Of a DNA stretch of 64,000 nt, positions 21,829 to 32,540 are shown piece by piece. Source of the DNA: Dactylorhiza incarnata (lineage: Eukaryota > Streptophyta > Magnoliopsida > Asparagales > Orchidaceae); contig JAWHQI010000524.1 of the NCBI GenBank assembly GCA_033032865.1, forward strand, positions 857,639-921,638. The letters are read 5' to 3'. Position 1 is the first letter of the stretch; the number at the start of each line of letters is the position of its first letter. The notes below the pieces were generated by a model. It made no database searches. It was given only the letters and a program-made list of their open reading frames with translations, and was not told where the DNA came from. The position numbers were made by a program, and so were the translations under genes.

Positions 21829-23238
21829 TCAATCGTCTAGGTTCAGAAAGAACGTTGGAAATAAGTTTATCATCGTATCTTCTCGTTCCCAAGTAGCAGC
21901 ATTGGCAGGGTGACCTTTCCACCATACTTTGACAAAGTTCACATCGCGATTTCGGAGATTCTTGCTCTGACGATCAATAATTTGATAAGGTTCTGTTGGG
22001 CTAGACAAATCATCTTCTATCTGCACATCACTGGCAGAGATTATCAAATCTGGATCAGGAATATATAGTCGGAGAGCAGAAACATGAAACACATCATGTA
22101 ATTTCTGTAATTCATCAGGAAGAGACAAACGATAGGCCACGTCGCCAATACGCTCAAGGATTAGAAAAGGGCCAACAAATCTTGGACTGAGTTTCCCGAT
22201 TCGTCGAAATCTAGAAACTCCTTTAAAAGGCTTAATTTTTAAGCACACTTGATCGCCAACATTAAATTCGAGCTGACGATGCCGGATATTGTAATACTTC
22301 TGTTGTCGGTCCATTGCAATCTTCATTCTCTGCTGAATTATTCGAATTTTTTCTTCGATTTTGCTTGTCTCTTGTCTCGGAAATAATTTCTTTTCCCCAT
22401 CTTCCGCCCAACTCAAGGGAGTTCTGCATCGTCTTCCATAAAGAGCTTCAAATGGAGCCATTTGGATCATCGATTGGTAGCTATTATTATACGCAAATTT
22501 TACCAACGCTAAATATTTTTCCCATGAACCTTTAAAATCCAGAACTATCATTCTCAATAAATCTTCGAGCATCTGAATAGTACGTTCTGATTGACCATCA
22601 GTCTGAGGATGAAAAACTGTACTATACATTAATCTTGTTCCCAGTCTTTTATGCACCCGTCTCCATGCATCCGATGTAAATCTTCCATCCCGATCAGATA
22701 CTATAGTTCGCGGAATCCCATGTAGCTTAACGATTACATTGATATATAATTCCACTAACTTTTCAGTAGGTCCTCCTTGCTTCATTGCAATAAAATGAGC
22801 GCTCTTCGTCAAGCGAATAATTACCCAGATTCCATCATTGTCTGGCTTACTACGAGGTAAGCCAAATACAAAATCCATTGCTACATCATCCCATTTCCAT
22901 TCAGAAATAGGAAGTGACCGAAGATAACCAGCAGGCTTCATATGCTCAGCTTTCACTACCTGACAGGTATGACATTGAGCAATATAAGTTGTCACATCCT
23001 GCTTCATTTTAGGCCACCAAAACTCCTGCTTTAGATCATGATACATTTTTGTTCGGCGAGGATGAATCGAATACGGTGTGTTATGAGCCTCATATAAAAT
23101 ATCTTTTCTTAAATTATCTGCGTCATGGACGCAGATTCTATCATTCAAAAATAGCAGTTCATTTTTCTGGGTAAAAGAATTTGCTTCTCCCCTCTTCACC
23201 TTCTCTAACACACCCATCAGAAACAAATCTTGCGGCAT
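21829..23238 (-). CDS. Element B integrase with chromodomain
   Basis: 469-residue open frame. The HHCC zinc-binding domain is near residues 50-95 (paired His, then CHTCQ). The catalytic core has all three acidic residues in DVAMDF, VSDRDGRF and DGQSERT. A GPY/F-like region (SPRFVGPF) follows. The C-terminal chromodomain has VWWKGHPANAATWE. Integrase inserts the cDNA into chromosomal DNA; chromodomains of this lineage are thought to direct integration to marked chromatin. This frame is intact over its length but out of frame with the upstream RT segment, so it would not be made as part of the polyprotein without repair. Confidence 0.92.
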   Translation of the reverse strand: MPQDLFLMGVLEKVKRGEANSFTQKNELLFLNDRICVHDADNLRKDILYEAHNTPYSIHPRRTKMYHDLKQEFWWPKMKQDVTTYIAQCHTCQVVKAEHMKPAGYLRSLPISEWKWDDVAMDFVFGLPRSKPDNDGIWVIIRLTKSAHFIAMKQGGPTEKLVELYINVIVKLHGIPRTIVSDRDGRFTSDAWRRVHKRLGTRLMYSTVFHPQTDGQSERTIQMLEDLLRMIVLDFKGSWEKYLALVKFAYNNSYQSMIQMAPFEALYGRRCRTPLSWAEDGEKKLFPRQETSKIEEKIRIIQQRMKIAMDRQQKYYNIRHRQLEFNVGDQVCLKIKPFKGVSRFRRIGKLSPRFVGPFLILERIGDVAYRLSLPDELQKLHDVFHVSALRLYIPDPDLIISASDVQIEDDLSSPTEPYQIIDRQSKNLRNRDVNFVKVWWKGHPANAATWEREDTMINLFPTFFLNLDD

Positions 23239-23268
23239 TGCCTTCTGGATTCGATCTTTCAGCGAATA

Positions 23269-23977
23269 CTAGATCTGCATCTGAAATAGCTGCGCTCGCT
23301 TTTCCTCGTTTGACAAAATAAAGACAATTTCTATTTCTTGCAACTCTCGTAAGAGCTTTTTATTAAACTGCGGCATTACGGATATTGCAGCTACACTTTT
23401 TCGACTCAAGGCATTTGCAACAACATTTGCTTTTGCCAGGATGGTACTGAATATCCAAATCATAATCTTTAATAAATTCCAGCCACCTTCTCTATCGCAG
23501 ATTAATTTCTTTCTGATCAAAAATATACTTTAAACTCTTATGATCGGTGAAGATTTCACAACGCACACCATACAAATAGTGACGCCAGATCTTTAACGCA
23601 AACACAACTGCCGCAAGCTCCAGATCATGCGTTGGATAATTCTTTTTAGCATCCTTTAATTGCCTAGAAGCAAAGGCAATTACCTTTCCACGTTGCATTA
23701 ATACGCAACCTAATCCCTTATAGGATGCATCACTATAAATTTGAAACCCATCTGATCCTTCAGGCATTACAAAAACTAGAGCAGTCGTTAGTCGATCTTT
23801 CAATGCCTCAAATGCTTGTCGGTACTCGCCTTCCCATTTGAAAGGTACATTCTTTCGAGTTAGCTGCGTCAAGGATAGCGCTAACTTGGAAAAGTCTTTC
23901 ACAAATTTTCTATAATACCCTGCTAAACCCAAGAAACTGCGCACTTCGGTTACCGACTTTGGTTGAGTCCACTTCAC
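23269..23977 (-). pseudogene. Element B RNase H region (broken)
   Basis: Frame 23977-23492 starts in the RT connection ([20 protein letters not shown]) and covers RNase H with [32 protein letters not shown] and [12 protein letters not shown]. It stops at 23492, and a second frame (23520-23269) continues with KANVVANALSRKS. The 5' border near 23990 joins abnormally to the RT: the last part of the palm/thumb is missing and the frame changes. Confidence 0.85.
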
Positions 23978-23990
23978 AATTGCTTCAATT

Positions 23991-25376
23991 TTAGCTGGCT
24001 AGACGCAAGTGCTGGGAATGTTCTTCTTCTGACTTAGAATAGATCAGAATATCATCAATGAAAACGATCACGAACTGATCGAGAAAGGCTTTAAAGACTC
24101 GATTCATTAAGTCCATAAAAGCTGCAGGAGCATTTGTTAGACCAAAAGGCATTACAACAAATTCAAAATGCCCATACCTGGTACTAAATGCAGCCTTCAG
24201 AATATCCTCTTCTTTAATTCGCAGCTGGTGATATCCTGATCGAAGATCAATTTTTGAAAACACTCGCGCACCCACGAGTTGATCAAATAAATCATCAATC
24301 TGAGGCAAAGGGTATTTATTCTTAATTGTCAGCTTATTTAATTCACGATAATCAACACATAAACGGAGAGATCTGTCGTTCTTTTTAACGAATAACACTG
24401 GAGCTCCCCATGGTGAAGTGCTCGGTCGGATAAAATTTTTATCTAACAGCTCTTGCAACTGCACCTTTAATTCAGCCAATTCTTTAGGCGCCATCTGATA
24501 AGGTGCCTTGGCCACTGGAGCAGCTCCTTCAATCAACTTGATTTCAAATTCAACTTCTCGAGTCGGAGGCACACCAGGTAAGTCTTCGGGAAATACATCC
24601 AAGTATTCCCGCACTACAGGCACCGCTGTAATTTCCTTCTTTTCCTCTTTAGATTCCTTAATCATTACTAAAATGGCATCGCAGCTTTTTCTCACTTTCT
24701 TCCATGCCTTCATGGCAGAAATCATAATCTTGGAGACTTCTCCCAGTCCCCTAAATACAAATAAACTCCCGTCTGGATATTTGAAAACTACCTCCTTCGA
24801 TTTGCAGTTGATTATTGCTTCTTGATTCGACAACCAATCCATACCAAGGATAATATCATATTCAACTAACGGTAGCACTGCGACATCTGCTTCAATTCTT
24901 TTCTCGTTAAAAGATAACGGTACCACGACTCGCTTTTGAGTAGTCAGCACCGTATTATTTGGCATAAGAACATTCAACGGTTTTGCAACTTGATATTGGT
25001 GTGTATGAACAAAATCAAGTATATATGACGAAATAAAGGAATGACTAGCACCAGTATCAAATAAAACATTTAATAACTGATCGTGCACATTTATCATACC
25101 TGTAACCACCGTATCATCAGCTTTTGCTTCTTGTTGCCCAAGATTGAAAGCTCGGGGCTGGACCAGCCTTTCTTCTCTGTCTCCTTCAGCAGGAACAGAT
25201 GCCGATGCAATAGACTCCCCTTCCTTGGAAGTCCCTATATGAAACATTTTCTGAGCTGGCAAGGCTGGAGCTCCCTTATGGCTTTCAGTCCGCTGCAGCT
25301 TCGGACAATTCTTCCGCTGATGTCCCGGTTGGCGACAGTAAAAGCAAACACCAGTCAAACATTCCCCCTTGTGCAT
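23991..25376 (-). pseudogene. Element B protease and reverse transcriptase
   Basis: 461-codon frame. It begins with the Gag zinc knuckle ([14 protein letters not shown], residues ~12-25). Aspartic protease follows with [12 protein letters not shown] and later [10 protein letters not shown] comes next with [36 protein letters not shown] and the catalytic FIDD ([13 protein letters not shown]). It ends at a stop just after HLRLAS, where about 40 residues of thumb are lost and the frame changes into the RNase H part. It is in the same frame as the gag segment upstream, separated only by a TGA in place of a knuckle-region cysteine codon. Confidence 0.9.
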
Positions 25377-25382
25377 CTTGCC

Positions 25383-26261
25383 TCACTTGGCACACTTCGT
25401 CACTGTCGATTGAGAGACCTGCGTACTAACAGTTGACGAAGAGTGTTGTTGCTTCTTTTTCTTCCACCGGGATTCACCTGATTTGCCTGATTTTTCCTGA
25501 CTAAAGCCTTCTTTAAATTTCTTCTTAAACATGTCTGCTCTGCGCTGCCTCTTCTCGCCATCCAGCTTAACCATTCGAGCTTTCTCCACTAAAACTGCAT
25601 ATTCCGTAATATCAAACGGAACAACATAAGCACGAATATCATCGCGCAAGCCTTCCTGAAAACGCAAGCACCGCGCTTCCTCTGTGGCCATGGCAGACTC
25701 AGAATAATAAGCTAAACTAGCGAATTCCTCCTCATACTGCGGAACCGAGCGATTTCCTTGCACTAAACGCAAGAATCTTTCCTGGAGTTGTCTCTTTTCA
25801 GTCCTCGGCACGAACCACTTCGTGAACTCACCAGTAAATTCCGTCCACGTGACATTCTCCAAGCCCTTAGCCGCGAATTTTCCTTTCATCATATTAATCC
25901 ACCAGCGCTTTGCCTCTCCTTCTAGCAAAAAGACAACTAGTTCTACTTTCCGTTTTGCTGGGCACCGCATCGCTTCAAATATAGTCTCAATCTGCAAAAT
26001 CTAATCCTCGGTCTCTATCAGCGAAAGACCTCCACGGAAGGTTGGCGGCTTTAAATCCAGAAACGGCCTCAAATTCGTATCAAGTAGTGCTGGGGGAGGC
26101 ACAGCTGGCACAATCGGTGCTGGAGGAGGCATAGCTGGCACAACCGGTGCAGCTACAGGAGGTGTATCCCGTACCAGTCTAATAGTCTCCGCAATGGCCT
26201 GGGCTATATCTGCAATTTGAAGCGGGGCAGCTCTATGCCCATTATCACTTTCTTCAGACAT
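25383..26261 (-). pseudogene. Element B gag
   Basis: One frame from ATG 26261 (MSEESDNGHR) to 25383, with a single TAG at 26001-26003 replacing a tryptophan codon (TGG to TAG) of the conserved Gag core entry. The N-terminus is Pro/Ala-rich. The core carries EGEAKRWWINM, TEFTGEFTKWF and RFLRLVQG; a basic KKK-rich tail precedes the knuckle. Gag packages the RNA into virus-like particles in the cytoplasm. With one stop it is nearly intact, consistent with a recent element. Confidence 0.88.
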
Positions 26262-26424
26262 AGCTTCCCTGGCAGCTTCAGGTTCTTCTCGAGCCTCTCG
26301 AATTCTACGGCTCGAGTATACTTGAAGGGGCTCCTGAAAACAAGACGTGATCTCAGTATATGAACATCAAAGTAACATTATGTCCTTCAATTGGTACTCT
26401 CTGCATTACGCGACTTGTGAAAAA

Positions 26425-26440
26425 CCTGGCTCTAATACCA
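26425..26440 (-). promoter_or_regulatory. Primer-binding site of element B (initiator tRNA-Met type)
   Basis: The minus strand reads TGGTATTAGAGCCAGG, six bases inside the right LTR. It matches the TGGTATCAGAGC initiator tRNA-Met primer site with one change, and confirms that the right LTR is the 5' LTR. Confidence 0.85.
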
Positions 26441-26446
26441 CTTAAT

Positions 26447-28905
26447 TGTAACGGCCCGAAGCCCGCCACAATTTAAATCTTCTTCTTTATCTTCTGAGCA
26501 GGTTTTACACAAATAAATAATGCAGCTAAGCGAATCACAGGAGTGGTACCAATAAAAGACAAAAAGTTTTTTTATTCATTATCATAATTTACATCATGTC
26601 CATGCTTACAGGGAGAGCCAAAATACAAAAGTACATATCAAACTGAGATGTACACTACTAAAATACATTCTAACCCGAGGTCGAGACGCATCTTCCCTTT
26701 GCTTCCTTTCTGCCTCCGCAGGTCTCCTCCTAGCGGTGCCTAGCACGCTGGTAGTCTGATCCTAAAAAGAAAATTAACATCCAATTAGTTTTAGAAAACT
26801 AAGTGAGTTCCTTACCTCTTCGACCGCCCTACAGGCAAACACGAAGAGTCAGCTATAATAAGCAGTTATATAAATCTGAAAAACTGCATGAACATGAAAG
26901 TAGACAGGTAAAGTAAACTGGGACACAGAAATAAACAATTTCTGTTATTTCAGTTTTTACATCTTCTTATAGTTCATTTTCATGTTCAATTATCTTTCTT
27001 TTCGTTCTCTCGAAATACTGAGGGTCATTCTCAATCAAATATCCGGGCCCATCAAAATCAATGTCCATTCTAGGGCGTTCAACCACGCAACAGGCTCTCA
27101 TGCCTCCTAATTTGGACATTTCAGTATCAATTTCCGTCGGAGATCTACCCCTCCACTGGGTGTAGGAGTCTGAAGCTTACCCCCCTACTAGGCTGACCCT
27201 TAGTGTTTCGATGCGTCGACGCACTCTCTTTTCTTATTCATTTCATTTCATATTCAAGTCATAAATATAGGAAATAATTATTTTAATTCCCCTCAGAAAT
27301 TCTATCGATTGCTAATCCATATTTAGCTTTGTAGCGATTTCATACATTTCAGTGATTTCAAATCTTCCACATTCTATATCAAAGTAATTCATATTCAAAG
27401 AAATATTCGAATGCATACGAAATCAAAGCCGTAAGGACTCACCGCAGCTTTTCCTTTGTCCTTGTCCTTCCCAGGATTCTCGTCGCGTCTATCGCCGGAC
27501 GCCATCCTCTGCAGTATCAATTAAATCATTTACTATAGGGTTACGTCTTTTAAATAGCTACGAATAGAGTCTTTAAGATGGCCACAACTACGACATCTAG
27601 GAGTTGCCTAGGAAAGGATAAGCTTGGTCACTCGAAAGGAACGCAAAATCAGATTTTAACTCGTAACAAGATCAGATTTCAGCCCTTTACAACTCACACA
27701 AGAAGCATGAAGAGGGCAGCCAAGAGGATCCATCAAGAATCAACAAAAACAGCTTGTCAACACAAGCATTTTTCAGCTATCAATTGGATCCAACAATAGC
27801 TATCAACAGCAGCTAAAAGACAACCCACACAATAAAAGCAAGAGCAGTTAAAAACAGATTTCATGAGCCTACACCATAGGAGCAATAGCAGCTAATTGAT
27901 AGCCATCAAAACAGCCAACAACATCCCAAAACAGCCAACTTAAAGCCTTCAATTCCAAGGCAATTCAAGGCAAAACTCTAGCCAACAGCATGTCAGCAAA
28001 AGGGTTAGCCAACCACAACCAATATAAGCTATCAACATCAGCCCTATGGAAGCCCACACAACTATCCACAGCAGCCTTAGGGCAGCCCACAAGAATTACA
28101 ATGAAACACCATAGCCGGCCCATCAGATATGAGTAAAGATACGAGTAATTAAATCAGGAATTCAAGGCAAAACAGCCTAAACCTAATTAAAAGAATCAAG
28201 GCAGACTTATCAATTTCCCCCAAAATTGCAAACCTAACTCCACTCCTTACTGGTTTCAGCAGCAATTTCAGCAACCGGAAGGACAGCTCTAAGAAGGAGA
28301 AGAGGGTAAAGAAGAAGAACTCACAATTAGGAGAGCAGCAAAAGCCCTAATCAGAGCTCCCAGCACAGCCACGGGAAGAAGCTCCCAGCACAGTCCCAGC
28401 ACAGCCACGGGACAAAGCAGGAAGGAGAGGGCAGAAGATCGACAAGGTTCCAGAAATGGAATATCGGGAGCAGAGAAATATGGGTGCCACAAGCCACCGC
28501 CTAAGGTAATAAACTAATATTATATCTATAGAATATAATAATGGAGACCAGCACATATATAAAATCAGCACAACAAGGCTCAGCTAGCCCAAACAGCCAG
28601 CCCAAAGCAGCCAAAGCAACCCAAAGTAGCTAGCCCAAGGTCCAGCAAACCCAAAATGTTTTCAATCTTTTAATATCCAGCCATTACCAAGCATAATCTA
28701 ATCCGCCTTTTCAGCATCGGAATATAATATATATACGAAACGAACGCCGCAAAACATCAAAAATCTCAAATTCCAAAAATAAATTGTGCGACGTCGAATC
28801 GGCACTGAATCTTTTTCGTTTTCTTCATAAGGGAATATTCTTTCTCATCATTTACAACATTTATACAGATTTTACAACATTGATACATATTTTCAGGTTC
28901 TTACA
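26447..28905 (-). repeat. 5' LTR of element B
   Basis: 2459 bp, collinear with 19335-21790 apart from scattered substitutions and short indels. Its outer end TTACA abuts the target duplication ctgag at 28906. The mirrored 73-residue ORF at 27578-27799 is an LTR by-product. Confidence 0.92.
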
Positions 28906-29570
28906 CTGAGCACTAATCGGGGTGGTTACTGAAGGAGAGACCGCACTGATTGCTAGAGGGGCTCTGAGCACTAGTCTGGGTGGTTACTGAAGGAGAGACC
29001 ACACCAACTGTTGGAGGGGCTCTAAGCACTAGTTGGGGGCGGTTACTGAAGGAGAGACCGCACCGACTGCTGAAAGGCTCTGAGCACTAGTTGGGGTGGT
29101 TACTGAAGGAGAGACTGCACTGACTGCTGGGGGAGCTCTAAGCACTAGCCAGGGCGGTTACTGAAGGAGACACCGCACCGACTGCTTGAGGGGCTCTGAG
29201 CACTAGTTGGGGCGGTTACTGAAGGTGAGACCGCATTGACTGTTGGAGGGGCTCTGAGCACTAGTCGGGGCGAAAACTGAAGGAGAGACCGCACCGACTG
29301 CTGGAGGGACTCTGAGCACTAGTTGGGGCGGTTACTGAAGGGGAGACCGCACTGACTGCTGGAGGGTCTTTGAGCACTAGTTGGGGCGATTACAGAAGAA
29401 GTGACCGCACTAACTGCTGGAGGGGCTCTGAGCACTAGTCGGGGCGGTTACTAAAGGAGAGACCGCGCCGACTACTGGATAGGAGGTCGCGCGAACATCC
29501 CAAGGAAAATCGCCTAAGCTGATGGTACTCAGGCCGATTGTCCTGGAAGAGGTGATTACTGACTTCTGGG
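28906..29570. repeat. 58-bp minisatellite, right part, and outer LTR end of element C
   Basis: About ten units with the recurring words 'gagcactagt', 'ggggcggttactgaagga', 'gagaccgcactgactg' and 'ctggaggggctct' run from 28906 to about 29490. After it, 29491-29570 is the terminal part of C's LTR, ending where copia coding sequence resumes. Together with 19222-19334 the array originally had about twelve units. Confidence 0.8.
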
Positions 29571-30695
29571 TAAACTCTAGGAAAGTTTGTCATCTCAAAA
29601 AATCCCTATACGGGTAGAAGCAATCTCCGAGAGCTTGATTTAGGCTGTTTCATAAAACCATTGTATGGTTATGCTACTAGCAGAGACATGATGATCACAC
29701 CCTCTATGTTAAGAAGAGAGGAATCAAAGTGTGTGCTCATTGTATATGTGGATGACATCATGAGGAAATCACTCACCTGAAAGCACAATTGTGCACAGAA
29801 TTCGAAGTTATAGATCTGGGAAAGTTAACATACTTCTTGGATTGAAGCGGCAAGGTCTAGCCGTGGGATCTTCATATCACAGAGAAAATATATCCTTGAC
29901 TGCCTAAAAGAAATTGGTATTTTTGGATGTGCTCCAGTAGATGCCCTTATTGAGGCTAATTACAAAATTGATGAGGACAAAAAAGGAGACAAAATTTACT
30001 ACTTTTGTTATCAGTGATTAGTTGGTAGGCTCATATACATATCTCATACTCATCCTAATATTACTTATGTCTTCCCCCATCCTGAGTAGATTCATGCATT
30101 CCCCCAGGACCCGTCACCAAGAGGCAGCTTACCAGGTCTTGAGGTAATTTAATAAGTCTGCAGAACGTGGGATTCTGTTCTCAACAAACCACCCGTTGAA
30201 AATTGAAGTTTTTTATGGCTGTTGATTGGGCAAGTAACCAAGACAATAAAAAATCAAGTGTAAGATATTGTTCCTTTATATGTGGGAATCTTGTGATTTG
30301 GAGGAGCAAAAAATAGAATGTTGTAGCAAGATCTACTGCTGAAGCAGAATATAGAGCTATGTCACAAGGCGTATGTGAGAGATTATCTTCAAATCAATTC
30401 TTCAAGATTTGGGTCTCTTTGAGGATAGGTCTAGTACTCTCTATTACAACAACAAAGCAACCATTAATATTGCTCACAATCCAGTTCAAGATGATCAGAC
30501 AAAACATATTGAATAGATAGACACTTTATTAAAGATTACCTTGAGAAGGGTAATATCTATTCACGCTTTGTAAAATCCTAAGATCAACTTACCGACATTT
30601 TCACCGAATAGTTAAATTGTGACAACTTTATTGACAACACATTCAAGTTAGAAATGATCGTCATATACTCCCAACTTGAAGGAGAGAGTTTAATG
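29571..30695 (+). pseudogene. Copia K: reverse transcriptase end and RNase H (decayed)
   Basis: Shifting + strand frames give VCHLKKSLYG then KQSPRA near 29585-29630, a YVDD-type block near 29745, and RNase H landmarks ARSTAEAEYRAM near 30330, HNPVQDDQTKHIE near 30475 and RHFIKDYLEKGNI near 30525. Numerous stops. A purine-rich stretch 'cttgaaggagagag' precedes the LTR. With the gag-integrase half at 13001-14690 this completes the copia order, so the intervening 15 kb is inserted DNA. Confidence 0.85.
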
Positions 30696-30945
30696 TGTAC
30701 TTATTTTTCCTTTTATGTGTAATGTCACGTGTTTGTCATATGTCTCATGTTAAGTTGTTCGTCCAAGTATATAAGGACTTGGGTCTTCGTATATTATGCT
30801 AATTTTGAACCTAATTATTTTTGCTATGTGTAATGCCACGTGTTTGTCATGTGTCCCATGTTATGTTGTTCGTCCACGTATATAAGGACTTGGGTCTTCC
30901 TATATTACTCTAATTTTGAACCTAATTATTTTTGCTCCTCTCAAC
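30696..30945 (+). repeat. Copia K LTR with internal duplication
   Basis: Starts TGTGTACTTATTTTTCC after the polypurine stretch and ends near 'cctctca'. A 111-base-scale block ('atgtgtaatg', 'cacgtgtttgtcat', 'tatataaggacttgggtctt', 'gaacctaattatttttgct') is present twice in tandem (about 30714-30829 and 30830-30940). It is homologous to the short piece at 5095-5138. Confidence 0.7.
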
Positions 30946-31062
30946 TGGTATCAGTGTGGGGTCTGTGGGCATGTGTATATATGTTTGAAAACACCGACTC
31001 AAACTACCATTGTTCTTCATCATGCCCTTTGAAATGGAGATCAACTACTACAAATGTTAGGT
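30946..31062 (+). other. Copia primer-binding site and leader after the LTR
   Basis: TGGTATCAGTGTGG directly follows the LTR. This is the initiator tRNA-Met primer site expected downstream of a 5' LTR, not a 3' LTR. About 100 bases of leader, with an ATG context, follow before the sequence becomes anonymous. It suggests that this LTR was shared by two tandem copia copies, with the second now truncated. Confidence 0.55.
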
Positions 31063-31460
31063 AATGCAGCTATTTCTCATGGCATGACCGTTTTGTGTAG
31101 AAGAAATTGCTTTATGTACTGTACTCCATGTAGCTATTTATTAGCATAATTGTTATCATCATTACCTTATCACTGCTATTTAGAGCCTGCTTTATGAGTT
31201 TTTTGTGACTTAAATTTTTCGCACGTAAAGATGAAGTTAATAATCTCGCAAATTAATTTACTTGCGTTAATTTTATTACTAGTAATTTTAGCATATGAAA
31301 TGTGATCTTATTAAAAATTCTTATCTTTTTTATATAAAATAATGTGCATTTTTGCTAGTAACATTAACTAGAGAATAAAATCTTTTTTTAACAAAAGAGT
31401 ATGATAAAAGATTTATTAAATGTTGGGTAATAGTGTAAACTTACTAAGCAGAATCTTAAT
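31063..31460. other. Intron sequence without features
   Basis: AT-rich, no ORF or repeat recognised. Probably original intron DNA of the RST1-like gene. Confidence 0.4.
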
Positions 31461-31462
31461 CC

Positions 31463-31482
31463 ACCAAAAAATATCAATAAAA
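31463..31482. repeat. SINE target-site duplication, left
   Basis: 'accaaaaaatatcaataaaa' is repeated with one extra A at 31608-31629, flanking the SINE. Confidence 0.75.
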
Positions 31483-31483
31483 A

Positions 31484-31607
31484 AGGGCAGCCCGAAGCAC
31501 GCAGCGAGGATTCGTGGAAGGGTCCCACCACAAGGGTTCATGTAGACATCTTACCCTGCTTTTTTGCAAGAGATTGCTTCCAGGACTCAAACCCGTGACC
31601 TCAGGTC
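31484..31607 (-). mobile_element. tRNA-derived SINE (Au-SINE-like)
   Basis: On the minus strand the unit reads GGTGACCTGAGGTCACGG, then a pol III B box (GGGTTTGAGTCCTGG), then 'gcaagagattg'-complement words, and ends with GGGCTGCCCTTTTT. This is the layout of plant Au SINEs. It is about 124 bp, lacks most of the A-box end, and is flanked by a ~20-bp target duplication. It lies 235 bases upstream of exon 31844-31974. Confidence 0.8.
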
Positions 31608-31843
31608 ACCAAAAAAATATCAATAAAAAGATAAAATTTTAATAAATGATCAGAATCTAGTCGCCCACAAAAAGCCACTTTAAATGGGGTCGTAATATTC
31701 TGCATAGCATATATGAAGCAGTGATTAAGTTTGCAGCATGTTTATACGCTAGATGCTTGAATTGGTTATGAATCCTTTTAGATTTATAAGGGATCTGTTT
31801 TTGAAATCCCTTCATGAACATGCCTATTGTTGGTTTGTTCCAG

Positions 31844-31974
31844 GAACTTCAGGCATGTGGTGGAGTGTTCTGGTGGAACTTGTTGCTGCTTTGTCCCTTG
31901 CTGAGGCTAGCATCAGAAGGCAATGGCTCCTTGACGCTTTGGATATCAGCGCTGTAACTGAGAAGCCATCAACG
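31844..31974 (+). CDS. RST1-like: RST1-like (focadhesin family) gene, exon b
   Basis: 131-nt exon between acceptor gttccag (AG 31842-31843) and donor gtaagc (31975). With the base carried over from exon a it opens with a Gly codon and encodes 43 more residues, including MWWSVLVELVAALSLAEAS and IRRQWLLDALDIS, ending in phase 0 after EKPST. The Trp-rich start, the R-QWL-DA-IS pattern and the terminal P-S-T before the next exon's 'GLLSGSCCKYMPLL' block are what I recall from plant RST1 proteins. The donor and the last 12 exon bases are duplicated 170 bases downstream. Confidence 0.72.
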
Positions 31975-32303
31975 GTAAGCATATCTTGTATATCTATTCT
32001 ATATTAAAAAAGAAAAAGCTTAGACAAGCCATGATCCTGAAATAGGATCATCAAATGAAGCCGAGTCATTCATTTCAATCCCGTTGATCTAACGAAAAAC
32101 ATGTGATTTTTGTAATACATAGAGCTGACATAAAGCCATCAACGGTAAGCATATCTTGTATATCTATTCTAATATTAAAAATGAAAAAGCTTAGACCGGC
32201 TATGATCCTTAAATAGGATCATTAAATGAAGCCTAGTCATTCATTTCAATCCCGTTGATCTAACGAAATACACGTGATTTTCTTAATACATAGAGCTGAC
32301 ATA
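31963..32303. repeat. 170-bp tandem duplication across the exon b splice donor
   Basis: Two copies (31963-32132 and 32133-32303) begin with 'aagccatcaacggtaagc', the exon end plus 5' splice site. A third partial start is at 32304. Each contains a small palindrome around 'atgatcct..aataggatcat'. The copies differ at about ten positions, so the event is not very recent. Confidence 0.9.
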
Positions 32304-32540
32304 AAGCCATCATACCCTTGCACCGGGAAATAATTTGATATTGAATGAGTCCATATTCTTTCTTTCTTTTTTATCTCCGACTTAATTTCCCCTAGTCTGA
32401 TCTTTTTAGCACTAGGAAACTGTTGGTCACTTCCCCTGCAATTAAAACTTGCAGATCAACCTTCTTTTAGTAAAGCAAGCCATTGTTCTTATCCATGGTA
32501 GTGTCAGTTATTTATTACTCCATGCAACTGCTCGGCAACA

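Larger units (their letters stand above)
19335..28905 (-). mobile_element. Element B: complete Ty3/gypsy chromovirus (Tekay/Del type)
   Basis: 9571-bp element with near-identical ~2.46-kb LTRs, 5-bp target duplication, primer site, polypurine tract, gag-pol and a C-terminal chromodomain, all on the minus strand. Domain order is Gag, zinc knuckle, protease, RT, RNase H, integrase, chromodomain. The close similarity of the LTRs implies a fairly recent insertion, yet the polyprotein carries at least two in-frame stops, a deletion at the RT/RNase H junction and further frame changes, so it is not autonomous now. It landed inside a minisatellite in the LTR of element C. Confidence 0.92.
4997..31843 (+). 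other. Inferred intron of the RST1-like gene (26.8 kb)
   Basis: Bounded by GT (gttagt) at 4997 and AG (gttccag) at 31842-31843, linking phase-1 exon ends. It holds a copia element (K) with nested D, A, C and B retrotransposons, a minisatellite and a SINE. The span is inferred from exon phase and protein continuity; no transcript evidence is available here. Confidence 0.6.

Noticed and set aside
28906..29490. Regular spaced repeats that might suggest a CRISPR array
   Set aside because: Units are contiguous without unique spacers, and the DNA is plant nuclear.
3267..30695. Joining the copia fragment at 3267-4600 with the RT/RNase H at 29571-30695 as one element
   Set aside because: A host exon (4864-4996) lies between them. 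The gag/integrase segment at 13001-14690 is the better partner.
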